Part shown: piece by piece, positions 22,136 through 33,419 of the stretch | How the letters are laid out: each line of letters opens with the position of its first letter | Numbering within the stretch: position 1 is the stretch's first letter | Source: Xenoacremonium recifei | Lineage: Eukaryota > Ascomycota > Sordariomycetes > Hypocreales > Nectriaceae | Assembly: GCA_012184525.1 (NCBI GenBank) | Contig: WOFQ01000002.1 | Location: 1,674,001 to 1,738,000, forward strand | DNA length: 64,000 bases | Direction: 5' to 3' | Made by a program: the position numbers and the translations under genes | The notes under the pieces: generated by a model | What the model was told of the DNA's origin: nothing | What the model saw: the letters and a program-made list of their open reading frames with translations, nothing else | The model's database searches: none

Positions 22136-24389
22136 ATGCACGCCTGCGAGCGCTGCTACTCGCGCAAGACCAAGTGCGATCGCCGTCTGCCGCAGTGCAG
22201 CTCGTGCACCAAAAGCCACTCCATCTGCCAGTACCCCAACAAGCGTCGCGATCGCCAGCTGCAACAGGAGTATCTGAAGTCGGTCGAGCTGCGGCTTCAG
22301 GAATTGCAACATGAGAATGAGCGGCTGAAGGGAGAGGTCCAGTCGCAAAACCAGGAGCAACCTCAGAATTCTGTTCATACCGTTCCCGCCATACCTGATC
22401 ATGGAGCGCCGCCGACGGCCCCTTCTTCTCACACCCATCATCGTCCTTCCATCAGTCAACATCCCTTTTCAGAACCGAATCCAGCTGACGCTCAGCAATC
22501 GCCGGCGCAGTCGGTCGGCTCACTACAACGGACTCCTAGCGAGGCCACGCGCTACCTTGGATCCAGCAATGGCGTCGAATTTGTCGATGTCGTCGAGCGC
22601 GTCGTCGACTCGTCGCATACCGGAGGACTGTTCTCGCGAGTCACTGATAGCCAACGGATATCTGACAGAGTAGCCCTACCATCCATCCCTCAGGTCCCCA
22701 TGCTGGTGGAACAGACAGTGGCCATGCCACTGATCAAGTCTTACTTCGACCACTGGCACCTGATATTTCCGCTACTGTATCGCCCGTCGTTTATGCACAT
22801 GGTAGAACAGATGTACGCCGATCCGCAATTCTATCGCCAGAATGCCGCTTGTGCCTTCGTCTTCGACATGGTCTTGGCTCTGGGGTCTGTGCCCGCGAAA
22901 CGGGTGGAATGGGGGTTTGGTGATGCTGAATCTCACTTCGTACGGGCGTTGACGCGTCTTGACGAGGTCTCTGGCTTTCGAGATATACGGTCGCTTCAGG
23001 CGTTGTTGCTTTACTGCCGGTATGGCATCCACGCAAGCTTGCGCGACACCTCTAGTGAGATGTGGGATGTCTTGGGCAAGGCGACTCGAAAATGTGTGGA
23101 ACTGGGCCTGCATTACAACAGGTCAACGATACTACCGGGATGCGAGACACACATCACCGGCCCGGTTCCTGTTGTTGTGCAAGTGGAAATGCAACGCCGG
23201 TGTTTCTGGTGTTACTACAACCTAGAGAGGTGAGATCGTTGTGTGAGCCCCTGATACAAGGACGAGAACTGATCAAGGCAGGATTGTCAACATCTCACTC
23301 GGAAGGCCTCTCGCCCTACATGATGACGATATCCATGTACCACTACCATCGACGCAGGACGACGATGCCCTCGACCAACCCGCTGACGCCAACTCACCCT
23401 CACACAAGACCTCTCCGTTTCTACAGCATATCCGACTACGCCGAATCCAAGCCAAGATACATCGATGTATGTACACCAGTCGATCTATCCAGACTCTGCC
23501 TCTCCGCGAACGCCAGACCGTCCGGAGAGAAATCTTCAATGATCTGCAAACTTGGCTGAAAGACGTCTCTCTCCTTGATCTCCCTTCACCAGAACAGGCC
23601 GCAACGAGCTCCTCATCATACCTGAACCCGGGATGGTATATGGCTCTTTATCACAGCGGCTGTCTACTACTATTTCGCCCTTCAGCAACATTTCCGGCCA
23701 TGGAGGGTCTCGAGGATGACGAGGATATCGATGATGTTCTGCAGATGATCTGGGACTCCTCGAGGCACGTGTTGTCCAATTACTTCAAGTTGCTAAGAGC
23801 GCGACACCTGAATTACTCGTGGGTTTGTTTGTACACAATCTTCATGGCTGGTTTGGCCAACGTGTACGCTATTGGCTGTTGTGCGCAACGGAGGAAACGC
23901 GGCAAGATGGCATTCTTGCCGTCTTTTTGGGACGTTATCTCGACCGTCCGTGACTGCTCGGATATTTTGACTGCAATATGCGAGCGATGGCATGACGCAC
24001 GGGGTTCTTGCGACATCTTCAACCGGCTCAGCATGAGCGCCCTGAAGGAACTCGCCGCTGTCAGTTTCCAGCCAAAGGTTGACGGCGTGGAGAGCGGAAA
24101 GGCCGACGGCCAAATCACTGTACAGACCGCGCCGATGAATGGGCACGACAGGGATCTTGCAGGGGCACATCCCACTATCTTAACCCCCGAGCCATGCCCG
24201 TCATCCGCTGAGCAGCTTTCCGACACTGTCATGGCACTGGATCAGTACCCTGAAGGACCATTCGACTTCGACCCTTCGGTGGATTTCCAGCAGTTGTTTG
24301 AGGAGATGCAAAACTCAATACATGCTCGCGACCATGCGCAAACGGACGAAGTAATGTTGGGATTCTCACAGGAGTGGTTTGAGCGATGA
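22136..24389 (+). CDS. Zn2Cys6 transcription factor with fungal-specific domain
   Basis: Nuclear DNA-binding regulator of 733 residues. Two exons (22136-23229, 23282-24389; 52-bp intron). The Zn cluster lies at the extreme N-terminus, CERCYSRKTKCDRRLPQCSSCTKSHSIC in two blocks with C-x2-C-x6-C-x6-C-x2-C-x6-C spacing. It is followed by a basic linker and a short coiled coil (SVELRLQELQHENERLKGE). The middle homology region shows YFDHWHLIFPLLYRPSF, a CRYGIHASLRDTSSEMWDVLGKATRKCVELGLH block and RRCFWCYYNLERIVNISLGRPLALHDDDI, the typical fungal_trans signature. The start at 22136 is preferred over an upstream frame extension (from 22088) because the cluster then begins right after MHA, as in relatives. 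It is a candidate controller of the adjacent PRISE gene or of the ADH/ALDH pair. Confidence 0.92.
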
Positions 24390-24517
24390 CCATACTGGCG
24401 TTTGGAAAAGCTTCATCTATTTAATCATGTACAGCGAATTTACGAAGGATTCATGTGAATGGGAACATGAATGGTATCTATGCAACCTCGTGTATGCAAT
24501 CGCCAAGTCTACAGAAT

Positions 24518-26096
24518 TTAAACAACGCCTTGCTTCCGTAGGTCAGAGATCTTGTCAGAAGTATATCCAAGTTCCTCCAACACATCCTGTGTATGCTGCC
24601 CCAATGAGGGAGGGGCCTGTCGGATGGAAGGTTTCGACTCGCTGAACTTGACGGGCATGCCTATTGAGAATGAGGTTGTTAGTCACGGTGCATTCGTAGA
24701 CTTGGTCATCAAATTGAAGACGACTTACCAAGAAGCTTCATCTTCCCAGACGCAGCCTGCGTCGAGTCCACCGTCTCAACCATCTTCCTGGCTATCGCTT
24801 GGGGATGCTCAAACACCTTCTCAAGCGTATTGATAGGCCCATATGGCATCCCGCTGCCATTGAACGCCTTCTCCCACTCATCCGTCGTCTTAACCGCGAA
24901 TAGTCCGTCCAGGATTGGCTTCAACGCCTTGCGGTTTGCAACTCGAGCACTGTTGTCCACAAACCGCGGGTCCTTCGCCAGATCTCCATTGTTCAACAGC
25001 TCACACAACTTGCGAAACTGTCGGTCATTCACCGCGCCAACAACCAAGAATGAGTCTTTCGTTCGGAACGCCTCATACGGCACAATCGTCGGATGCGCCG
25101 TGCCCCAGCGTTGCGCCTCCTTCGCGAGATTCACCCACGACATACCCACGTTGGCGAGGATGGAAATCGTCGTCTCGAACAACGACGTGTCGAGCTTCTG
25201 CCCCAAGCCCGTACGCTCGCGGGCCAACAGCGCGGACACGATCGCTCCGTGGAGGTACAGACCGGTGCACATATCCATGAGGCCGACGCCGGGTTTCGTC
25301 GGAGGCCCGTCGGGCTCGCCGGTTATGTGTAGGAGACCTCCTTCTGCGGCGCCGATGACATCGTAGCCGGCGCGGGTTGCGAAGGGGCCGGTACCGCCGT
25401 AGCCGGAGATGCTGGCGAGGATGATAGAGGGGTTGACGGATTTGAGGGTGTCGTAGCCGAGGCCAAGTTTATCGAGTTTGCCGGGGATGAAGTTCTCGAC
25501 GCTGGAAGGTGTCAGGGCCAGCATAGGGTTAGATGCCGAGGATAAGGAGGGGAGTACTTACACAACATCTGCTTTCTTCGCAAGCTCCAAAACAATCTCC
25601 TTTCCTCGTTCGTCCTTGAGGTTGACGGATATCGAACGCTTGTTTCGGTTGATGGTGTTGAAGTAGAGTGATGTATTGGTAGCCTCGGGTTTCCATATCT
25701 TCTCCTCGCCAGTTTCCCGCCATAACCGAGTATCGTCCTTTAATATGCGTCAGTCATTGATCTAGTAGCCGAGGAGAATTGCCAAACATACACCGCCCTG
25801 TGGATGTTCAACCTTGACCACGTCTGCACCGTAATCGGCAAGAATCTGCGTGCAAAAGGGACCCTACAAATGCCCTTAGTTTTCGACTCTTCCATGTTTT
25901 GAGTAGAAAACCATACCGCTAATACTCGAGTTAAGTCCAGGATCTTGACGCCAGCAAGCGGACCGGTTGTATTTTGTTGTGTTGCGAGAATACTTCTTTG
26001 CCGCGCAGATATGAGGATGTGGGATTTAGATGGAGAGACGAATGATAGTGATAGCCGCAAGTGATGCCGCGAAGCAGCACGGGCTAAAGACTGCAT
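24518..26096 (-). CDS. Class III CoA-transferase (CaiB/BaiF family), mitochondrial
   Basis: Moves CoA between carboxylic acids; the fold relates to succinyl-CoA:glutarate CoA-transferase and formyl-CoA transferase. Five exons (26096-25917, 25863-25792, 25737-25562, 25501-24729, 24660-24518) give 447 residues. The N-terminus is Arg/Ser-rich (MQSLARAASRHHLRLSLSF) and looks like a mitochondrial presequence. Family blocks: GVKILDLTRVLAGPFCTQILADYGADVVKVE, RNKRSISVNLKDERG, ASISGYGGTGP, and the catalytic aspartate in VGLMDMCTGLYLHGA. The C-terminus PPSLGQHTQDVLEELGY is a conserved ending. Expected role: activating a dicarboxylate (or branched acid) as CoA ester for mitochondrial oxidation, which would link to the acyl-CoA dehydrogenase at 8225-9544; the link is inference. 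It converges on the Zn2Cys6 gene, with 128 bp between stops. Confidence 0.9.
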
Positions 26097-27763
26097 TATG
26101 AGGAGAGATACTTGGAATGCGTGCTGGTCTGTTCTTAATTGAGAGGTTAACAAATGATCCACGCTAACACTGGGAGTTCGCAAGTCAATCGAGCATCGCT
26201 ATACCTCTATTATCTCGAGAACATAGTATCTATACCTAAAAGAAGATATATGCGTATCATAGTTCCCTGGGTGAGATTTGGAGAATCTCGCATCTCACCT
26301 CCATGCAGCCCGGGGTTGCTTCGGAGTCCCACCACCGATGATACCCCCATTGGCACGGATACGAGCGGTTCCATGAGACATTGTTACTGGCTGTGGTTGA
26401 ATGTCATGGAGAACTGTCCTCAATGCACGTCATAGCCTCGGCATACCTTTTTTCGGGAGGTTTTACCACAGATCGGGGACGTTTTTGAGGGGATGTTGCC
26501 TTACGGAGAAAATCCCCGAGGTCTCGGGCCTTGGGGCCGAAGATGCGTTCAGGGTCTGGGGAATCTTGTGCGTTACCCCGGAGTCGAGATTGATGGATTC
26601 AACTAGCTGGAAACTAGAAGGAATAGTTGATCCATAGTGCTAGGGATTGAAGAGAAGGATTTAATTCCTTTTCGGAAACTGGAAGACTCGACCGAAGTCG
26701 GGGAAAGGCATCCGTCGGCGGACTTGAGGTCATGCAGCTATGATTCATGCGGTCTGGGAGACCACATTTTGACAACCCAGCCTAAAGTCCTGGATTGACT
26801 TGGTCGGGGCTTGTAGCTTGTTTGGTGTGAAAACCGGTGATTTGACTTATCCAACTGGTAGAAACTCAGCCCTGGTCTCTGACCTTACCTGGGTAGGTCC
26901 AGCCAGTTTCAACGTGGTCATGATGCACCCAGCTTTAAATACTCTTACGAGTTGAAGACTTAAAGGCAGGTTACACAGTTATTACTGCCACTTAAAATAG
27001 CCAGAAGTAGCGTAGGCGGTATATGTCGAACCCGAGAAAAGATATCGTGACGGCGCTATCTTACTAGGAAATCAGGAGGAACCTAGGAAATAGACATTTC
27101 ATTGTATGATAAATAGCCACTAGAGGACCAGATGTAGAAAGTGAACTAGCTTTTTAAACACTGCATGAGTAGACATTGATAATCTTGATCTTTGGGGCTT
27201 TCCGTTGTCCTAAAGCAAAGCTTCTATCTCGACATCGCCTGGCTGCGTGACATTCAAAGGATGACTCGAATTGCTAAGATACAGATCTTGGGCTCAAAAC
27301 CTATCTCATTCAAGCTCTAAAGCTTTCCGTGACTCTGAAAAGCCCTTATTTACCGTAAGTTGCGTTATTAGGAATTTCGCCGAGATTCTTGCTTGCCGTT
27401 GGTGGTTGTGTATATGCGGTTATATATGGAATCTAGCGGTAATCACCTACCTATGATCTATCGAGATTTGCGTGCTTGGTACCATTGTAAGATGTGGAAG
27501 GCAAAAGCTATCAGAAGATCTTTCTCGAATGATGATGCAGAATTGGGAATAGGTTAGAAATGAACAGGAATGATCAGATCATATTGAACCTTTTCATAGT
27601 GCTTCTTCGGATGGTTTCGTAACTTACGTTCGGATGGTTCTGAAAAGATCCACAAGTTTTGTTTATAAGAAGGAGATTCCATCTGATCATTGATCATCTA
27701 AATAGTTCACAATAACCTCAATTCGACATTCGAGTCGTAACCCGTGCCCTCGCCATCTTAGCC
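26097..27763. other. Intergenic, divergent promoters of CoA-transferase and quinone reductase
   Basis: 1.67 kb without a recognisable gene. It contains a TCCG-TCGG-CGGA motif at 26711-26722 and, close to the quinone reductase start, two direct copies of TTCGGATGGTT (27606 and 27629). Confidence 0.5.
27606..27639. repeat. Direct repeat TTCGGATGGTT, two copies
   Basis: Identical 11-bp units at 27606-27616 and 27629-27639, a 23-bp period (about two helical turns), about 125 bp upstream of the quinone reductase ATG. Likely regulatory, by position only. Confidence 0.4.
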
Positions 27764-28549
27764 ATGAAAGTCTTCATTGTGTTCGCTCACCCCGAGCCTC
27801 AGTCTCTCAATGGTTCTCTCCTGCGAGTCATGGTTGGTGAACTGAAATCACAAGGCCATGAGGTTAAAGTTTCCGACCTTTACGCAATGAATTGGAAAAG
27901 CCAAGTTGATCGCGACGACTTCCCGCCTCTCAAAGCCGACTCCCGAATGAGAGTCGCATACGCATCTGCAGAAGCAACTATGTCAAATGCTCTCACCCAA
28001 GATGTGAAAGACGAGCAGGAGAAACTTCTTTGGGCAGACATGGTCATCTTTCAATTCCCAATCTGGTGGTACACGATGCCTGCGATAATGAAGGGCTGGA
28101 TCGATCGTATCTACTCTCTAGGCTTCGCCTACGGCATTGGAGAGTTCAGTGACAGTCATTGGGGCGATCGATATGGCGAGGGAAAGATGCTAGGGAAACG
28201 CGCCATGTTGTCTGTGACGGTAGGCAGCTGGAGTGAGCACTACTCTGCGCGTGGTATTTGCGGACCGATTGAAGATGTCCTCTTTCCTATCAACCACGGA
28301 ATGCTCTATTATCTCGGGTTTGAAGTCCTCCCACCGTTCGTCATGTATCAGGCGGATCGCGCGGACGAGGCAGCTTTCGAGGTGACAGCAAAGAGACTTC
28401 GTCAGAGATTGCAAAGTCTTGAGACAACGAAGCCTATCGCTTATCGCCAGCAGAATGGTGGAGAGTATGATATTCCAAGCTTGTGTCTGAAGCTGGGACT
28501 GGAGAACGCTGGTGCCTCTGGTTTTGCGTTGCATAGTCGAAAGCAATAG
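27764..28549 (+). CDS. NAD(P)H quinone oxidoreductase, flavodoxin fold (NQO1/MdaB-like)
   Basis: Cytosolic flavoprotein that performs two-electron reduction of quinones or related electrophiles. Intronless, 261 residues. The N-terminus MKVFIVFAHPEPQSLNGSLL is the flavin-phosphate loop of the NQO1 family; FQFPIWWYTMPAIMKGWIDR is the conserved flavin/active-site block, and LSVTVGSWSEHYSARG sits where the GG-type catalytic loop falls. A late block NHGMLYYLGFEVLPPFVMY matches the dimer-interface region. The start is the first ATG and sits in ACCATG-like context (AGCCATGAAAG). The upstream repeats suggest specific induction. A role in quinone detoxification during aromatic catabolism is plausible but unproven. 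Confidence 0.9.
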   Translation: MKVFIVFAHPEPQSLNGSLLRVMVGELKSQGHEVKVSDLYAMNWKSQVDRDDFPPLKADSRMRVAYASAEATMSNALTQDVKDEQEKLLWADMVIFQFPIWWYTMPAIMKGWIDRIYSLGFAYGIGEFSDSHWGDRYGEGKMLGKRAMLSVTVGSWSEHYSARGICGPIEDVLFPINHGMLYYLGFEVLPPFVMYQADRADEAAFEVTAKRLRQRLQSLETTKPIAYRQQNGGEYDIPSLCLKLGLENAGASGFALHSRKQ

Positions 28550-29673
28550 TGATGAACAGTAAGAGACAGGTGTCAAGGAGTAGGAGAGATAGAGAGATTT
28601 GAGATGCCGATCGTCGATTCACGGTAATGTTCCTGTCGCCTTATAGATAATTAATACATCAGATTGACTATACTACAGTTGATTGTTGGATAAAGTGTAA
28701 TAGAGCCGCTGAAGACCCGCGGGAACAGCGTTGCCAACTGCATCAGAAGCTTTCAAAGTCTGTGCAGGCAAGCATTCAGTCCTGGTGTACCTTCTAAACT
28801 AAAGTACATTACCTTCGTGGGACGAAAGAGCTGGTACAAGACGAAGCCTTTTTGAGGTTGCCTTGCGGTCGTGTTTCGGCAATGGTTCACGATTATACGG
28901 CGACCTCCATGCTGCAACATAACCAACAATCCGAGTTGTAGTGACCTCGACTCACGCAGTTGAGAGAAAGGCCGTTGTGTTGTCCAATTACAACACGGAT
29001 GGCAGACGTAACTCCAGTAAGTTTTTGTGTCCGACAATTACTGGAGAAGAGACCGCGAGTATGAAGAACCTCTAAGCGCCACACTGTTGCACATGAATTC
29101 CCAGTGAGAGAAGTTTAAGTCCAGCATCCGTGTAGTAACCGGAGTTCATGTGCCGCAAATACCTTTGTATTTGCGCATTGTTGCTTCAGAGAATGGCTTT
29201 CTCCGTGACCGAGAAATCCTTCTTGTCATCTTTTCGTGTATGGAAATCTTTGCCCATCAGCTTTGTTCCAACTGTCTCCCTGAGTACTTCGGTGGCGTTT
29301 TACCCGAAACGGCAAATTCCCAGCGAAGCCAAGATCCAAGACATCGGTTCCCTGTTTCCGAGGGCCGAAGGCGGGCCAAAGTCGATCCATTGACATGCTT
29401 CGGAGGACAGGCTTCCGAATTGTCAATTTGCCTTACTCTGTAGGGTTGATGCGGTTGGTGCGGCCCAGTCACGGTGTTTGATCATGTCATCTTGGGGCCG
29501 CTGTGGGGTGAAACACAAGAGATGGAGAGGCAACTTCTCTTTCGATGAAGAGGTATAAATTCTCTGTTACCTCCTATTAAAGTACAACCATTGAACCACT
29601 TTATGTCCACATCAATTTCCTAAACCCGTATCCTTCCGAGAACTTGTGCACAGTTTTGGGCCCTTTTCTCGAC
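28550..29673. other. Intergenic, quinone reductase to aldo-keto reductase
   Basis: 1.12 kb. Short frames at 29148-29443 show no family match. A CGG-N10-CCG arrangement is present at 29345-29360, about 310 bp upstream of the aldo-keto reductase start. No gene recognised. Confidence 0.45.
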
Positions 29674-30892
29674 ATGTCTTTCGGAAGAACTGCTACGTTG
29701 AACTCGGGTCACAAGATACCCACCTTAGGTTATGGTACATGGCAGGCCGCGCCTGGTGAGGTCGGTGCAGGAGTCTACGAGGCCCTGAAAGCTGGATACA
29801 GACATCTGGACCTTGCAAAGATCTATGAGAACCAGCCTGAGGTTGCTGAAGGCTTGAAGCGAGCCTTTGCTGAGATTCCTGGTCTGAAGCGTGAAGATGT
29901 CTTCATCACCTCCAAGCTGTGGAACAATAAGCACCGTCCCGATGAAGTCGAGCCGGCTCTTGATGACAGCCTTGCCGAGTTGGGTCTTGAGTACCTCGAT
30001 GTAAGCCGAATAGCAGTCTTGGATAAGAAACCACAGCTAAGTTTACTTATAGCTCTACCTAATCCACTGGCCTGTTTCTTTCCCTCCTGGCGATCAATAC
30101 TTCCCTCGGAAGACAGGCAATGACAACGAAGTCGACTTTGATGAGACGGTTTCCATTGTCGACACTTGGAAAGGTTGGTGTTTTCTCTGAGCAAACATTG
30201 AGTTCCGATGTTAAATTCGACAAGCTATGACCAAGCTGCCGAAGTCCAAGACTAGAAGTGTCGGCGTGTCGAACTTCACTATTGAACATGTATGTACCCT
30301 GGTCACTTAAAGATACCAGGCTCGGTATGGAGTTTATTGACATGCAAGAACAGTTAGAACATATCATCAAACGTACTGGAGTTGTTCCTGCGATGAACCA
30401 AGTCGAGCGCCACCCTCGCCTCCCCAATCCTGATTTAATGAGCTACTGTAAGGAGAAAAACATTCTTATCACTGCTTACTCCGCGTTCGGAAACAACGCC
30501 TTTGGACTCCCTCTTCTGGTCAACGTTCCTGAAGTAAAGCAAATTGCTGAGCGCCTGTCCAAGGCTCAGGGGAAGAACGTCACGCCAGCACAGGTTATCC
30601 TGGCCTGGTCCCAACTTGACAACCATATTGTCATCCCTAAGTCGGTTACAGCCTCGAGGATCCGAGAAAATTTCCAAGAAGTCGAATTAGATGAAGAAGC
30701 CGTCAAGGCGTTGAATGCTATGGGAGAGACGCCTCAGCGGTTCAACATCCCCACGACGTGTAAGTTTCTTGCTCTCAAAAATTGGGTTATTGAAACTGAT
30801 CGGCATCGCCAGACTCCCCAAAGTGGGACATCAACCTTTTCGGTGATGAGAAGGAGAAGGATGCGCAGCACAAGGTCATCATGGGTGCATAG
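29674..30892 (+). CDS. Aldo-keto reductase
   Basis: NADPH-dependent reductase of aldehydes/ketones with the TIM-barrel AKR fold. Five exons (29674-30000, 30053-30173, 30225-30289, 30354-30759, 30813-30892) give 332 residues. The catalytic tetrad is complete: Asp46 and Tyr51 in HLDLAKIYEN, Lys81 in ITSKLWNN and His114 in LYLIHWPV. The cofactor-binding segment IPKSVTASRIRENF near residue 265 is canonical for NADPH. Start MSFGRTATLNSGHKIP is preferred over the upstream in-frame extension, as AKRs begin just before the first beta strand. The neighbour amidase converges on it with only 33 bp between stops. Closest families are glycerol, xylose and galacturonate reductases; substrate unknown. Confidence 0.92.
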
Positions 30893-30925
30893 ATTAGACT
30901 GTGGTATCTGGATGATTTAAAACAA

Positions 30926-32791
30926 TTATACAGCAATCAGGGTATACCCGGCCTTCCAATCGTATGCTTTTTCCCACGCAGCCCCAACCTTCAAGCAATC
31001 CACATCTGAATACTTGCGGCCGACTATCTGTAGGCCAACAGGAAGATTGACTTTGGCATCTTCTTTAGCAGGAACAAAGCCCACTGGGATGGAAAGAGCA
31101 GGATGTCCAGAGTCTGTAAGAATAATTGTTAGTCGCTACCCTTTGATTTGAGAGCATACAAACCCACTGTCAAACGGCGATGTGTTAGCTATCATTCCTG
31201 TTGTTCTCATCGCAAATCCCAATATTCCCTCTTCGTACCCATTTTCAGGGAGCTTTGGGGCTGGGTGTGGCAGTGTAGGCATAACCAAGACGTCGAATTC
31301 TTTCAGCGCCTTATCATAGGCGTCCTAGAACAATGTCAGCGCGAGTCGAAACGGATAACACCTTGAAGAGTGAGTGACCTACACTGACAAACTTTTGGAG
31401 GTTCATGCACTTCCCGTTATGCGCCGGTCCGTACTTCTCGGACAGCCACAGGTGATTGAGATATAAGTTGGCTGCTCCGGGACCAAGAGAGTCAAACTGT
31501 TGCTGGGTGAGGCGTGACCCAACCAATGCCAATCGGTCAGTCATGTAGAGCTGCTTTCTTCCTTCCATCCCACCTAACAAAGCTTGTCGTCCAGCAGAGA
31601 GCGGGACAGAGCTCATCCAGACAAGAGACGCCAGCTTGTGTTCAGGAACTGAAACAGGCGCTACCTCTGCGCCGAGGGCTGCAAACTTCTCTACAGCAGC
31701 TTGGACGCACTTGATGATGTTCTTGTCCTGACCATCAACCTGGAAGCCTTCTTGCAGGATACCGATCTTGATACCACTCAACATTTCGCTTTGTGGCTTC
31801 GACACAATCTCGTCCACAGGCTCTACAAATTTTAACCTCTCCTCCCTTTGTAAAAGCTGTCGGTCATCCCATCCGTCCGAACCAGCAATCGCCTCCAACA
31901 GCAGGGCACAGTCTCGTACCGTACGTGTCATCGGTCCCACGTGGTCAATCGTAGCATCCAGGTTGATAATCCCAGTGTACGGCACCAAGCCCCATGTCGG
32001 CTTCAAACCGACGATTCCACAGGAAGCTGCAGGGATTCGGATGCTACCGGCTTGGTCGCAGCCGATGGACATGTCTACAGCCCCGATCCCTACGAGACGA
32101 CCGGAGCCGCTGCTGGAACCTCCAGCGCTGTATCCCTTAGCCCAAGGGTTGTGCACAATCCCAGTACTGGCGGTTGCTGACAGACCGTCGAAACAGGCAT
32201 TCTCACACGCTAACAGGTGTTTATCAGTAATGATGGCCTCGAACTTTGGTGGACTGGCTTGGATCGTGCGAGTATCTTACCAGCTTTGCCAGTGATGATG
32301 GCACCGGCATCCATAACGCGTGTCGCGACAGTGGCATCGACTTTTGGTGTCCACTCGACCATCGATGTTCCATTTGTGCATAGTACTCCGGCAAGCGCTA
32401 TGTTGTCCTTCAATGCAATCGTTCGGCCCTTGAGCAGTTCGTTGGAAGGGGCTGTGCATCTTGCAGTGACCTGTGAGCACCAGTTCCCGTTAGCCATACA
32501 GAGGTTGTGTAAAGGCGATGCGTATAACTTCCTGACCTTTGTTGCCCATCCGCCGAGTTGGTTGTCTTCTGGTATGTATATGTCCGTCCGGGGGTACTTG
32601 CTGAGGTCTGGAATGGGGATGACACAACTGTCGTCCGGCAAGTTGGCAATCACAGATTCGAGACCGCTGACGAGCGTGACAAAATCTGTTGCCATTGAGT
32701 CCGATAATTTTATCCCTGCTTTGGCAACGATGTCCAGCACATCTTCTACGGCTACTTTCGGCGCCTCAGCATCGACTCTAACAACAGACAT
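30926..32791 (-). CDS. Amidase (amidase-signature family)
   Basis: Hydrolyses an amide to acid plus amine/ammonia through a Ser-cisSer-Lys triad. The triad is visible: Lys in TIALKDNIA, the cis-Ser in SAGGSSSGSG and the nucleophile Ser in DQAGSIRIPAASCG. Coding blocks are 32791-32537, 32470-32281, 32209-31383, 31324-31168 and 31113-30926, giving 538 residues. The first intron (32471-32536) is 66 bp with GTCAGG...CACAG ends and, being a multiple of three with no stop, also reads through to give a 560-residue form; family comparison (WATK followed directly by the TAPSNELLKGRTIALKDN block) favours splicing. Ends in PFDNSGHPALSIPVG, typical of fungal amidases. It is divergent from the double regulator at 33420. 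Confidence 0.9.
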
Positions 32792-33419
32792 CTTGAGATC
32801 TGTCTCAGGAGAGCTTTCGAAACACCAAACGTAGAACTAAACCGTAATACTGGAAAACCCCGAGGGGATAGCTCCGAAATTGGGAGTTGAAGACCAAGTC
32901 TTTAAACAGCCAGCCGACCCCTTGAACAGCGACAGCCCAGAAGCTCTTCGCATCCTGCGTGCATGCTACATACAATGGTGAAGACCTATCTTATTGAAGC
33001 GCCACCATCGCGGTCTTGACAGATACGATCCACTCGGACCTATCTCCGCGACCGGTCCCGTTGTCGGACTTTTGCTAGCTCTGGTCTGCAAGTCCGCCAG
33101 ATCCGTCGAGCCATCCAACGAAAGTCTAACCTCCTCTGGCCCAGTGCTAACCACTTGAATCACGGGGTCGGATTCTCGCGAGGTATCCCCATACGAGGTT
33201 CGCAGCAAATGTCCGCTCACGACCTATCCTGTCATCCTGTAATGCAGTCGCTGCCAAGCACATCGCCCTCACCACGACTTCAATCGGAACAGTCGGATTT
33301 TGATACGAGATTCACAACAGGAACTCAGAGTTGTAATGCTTGGTCGGACCAACGCCGGTATTCGTTGGCAACCGCCGCCCGCCTGAGTGTGTGCATACAC
33401 GTCGCAACCTCTCGTGACC
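32792..33419. promoter_or_regulatory. Divergent promoter, amidase / double Zn2Cys6 regulator
   Basis: 628 bp between the amidase ATG (minus) and the regulator ATG (plus), with multiple CGG/CCG triplets, e.g. around 33010-33070. Head-to-head placement suggests the regulator controls the amidase; this is inference. Confidence 0.4.

Noticed and set aside
24830..25366. Long plus-strand frame of 178 codons opposite the CoA-transferase
   Set aside because: The minus-strand frame carries all CaiB/BaiF motifs and clean splice sites; the plus-strand frame is a shadow without motif or exon support.
31768..32834. Plus-strand frames of 175 and 205 codons opposite the amidase
   Set aside because: They mirror the amidase codons and contain no recognisable domain; the amidase triad is intact on the other strand.
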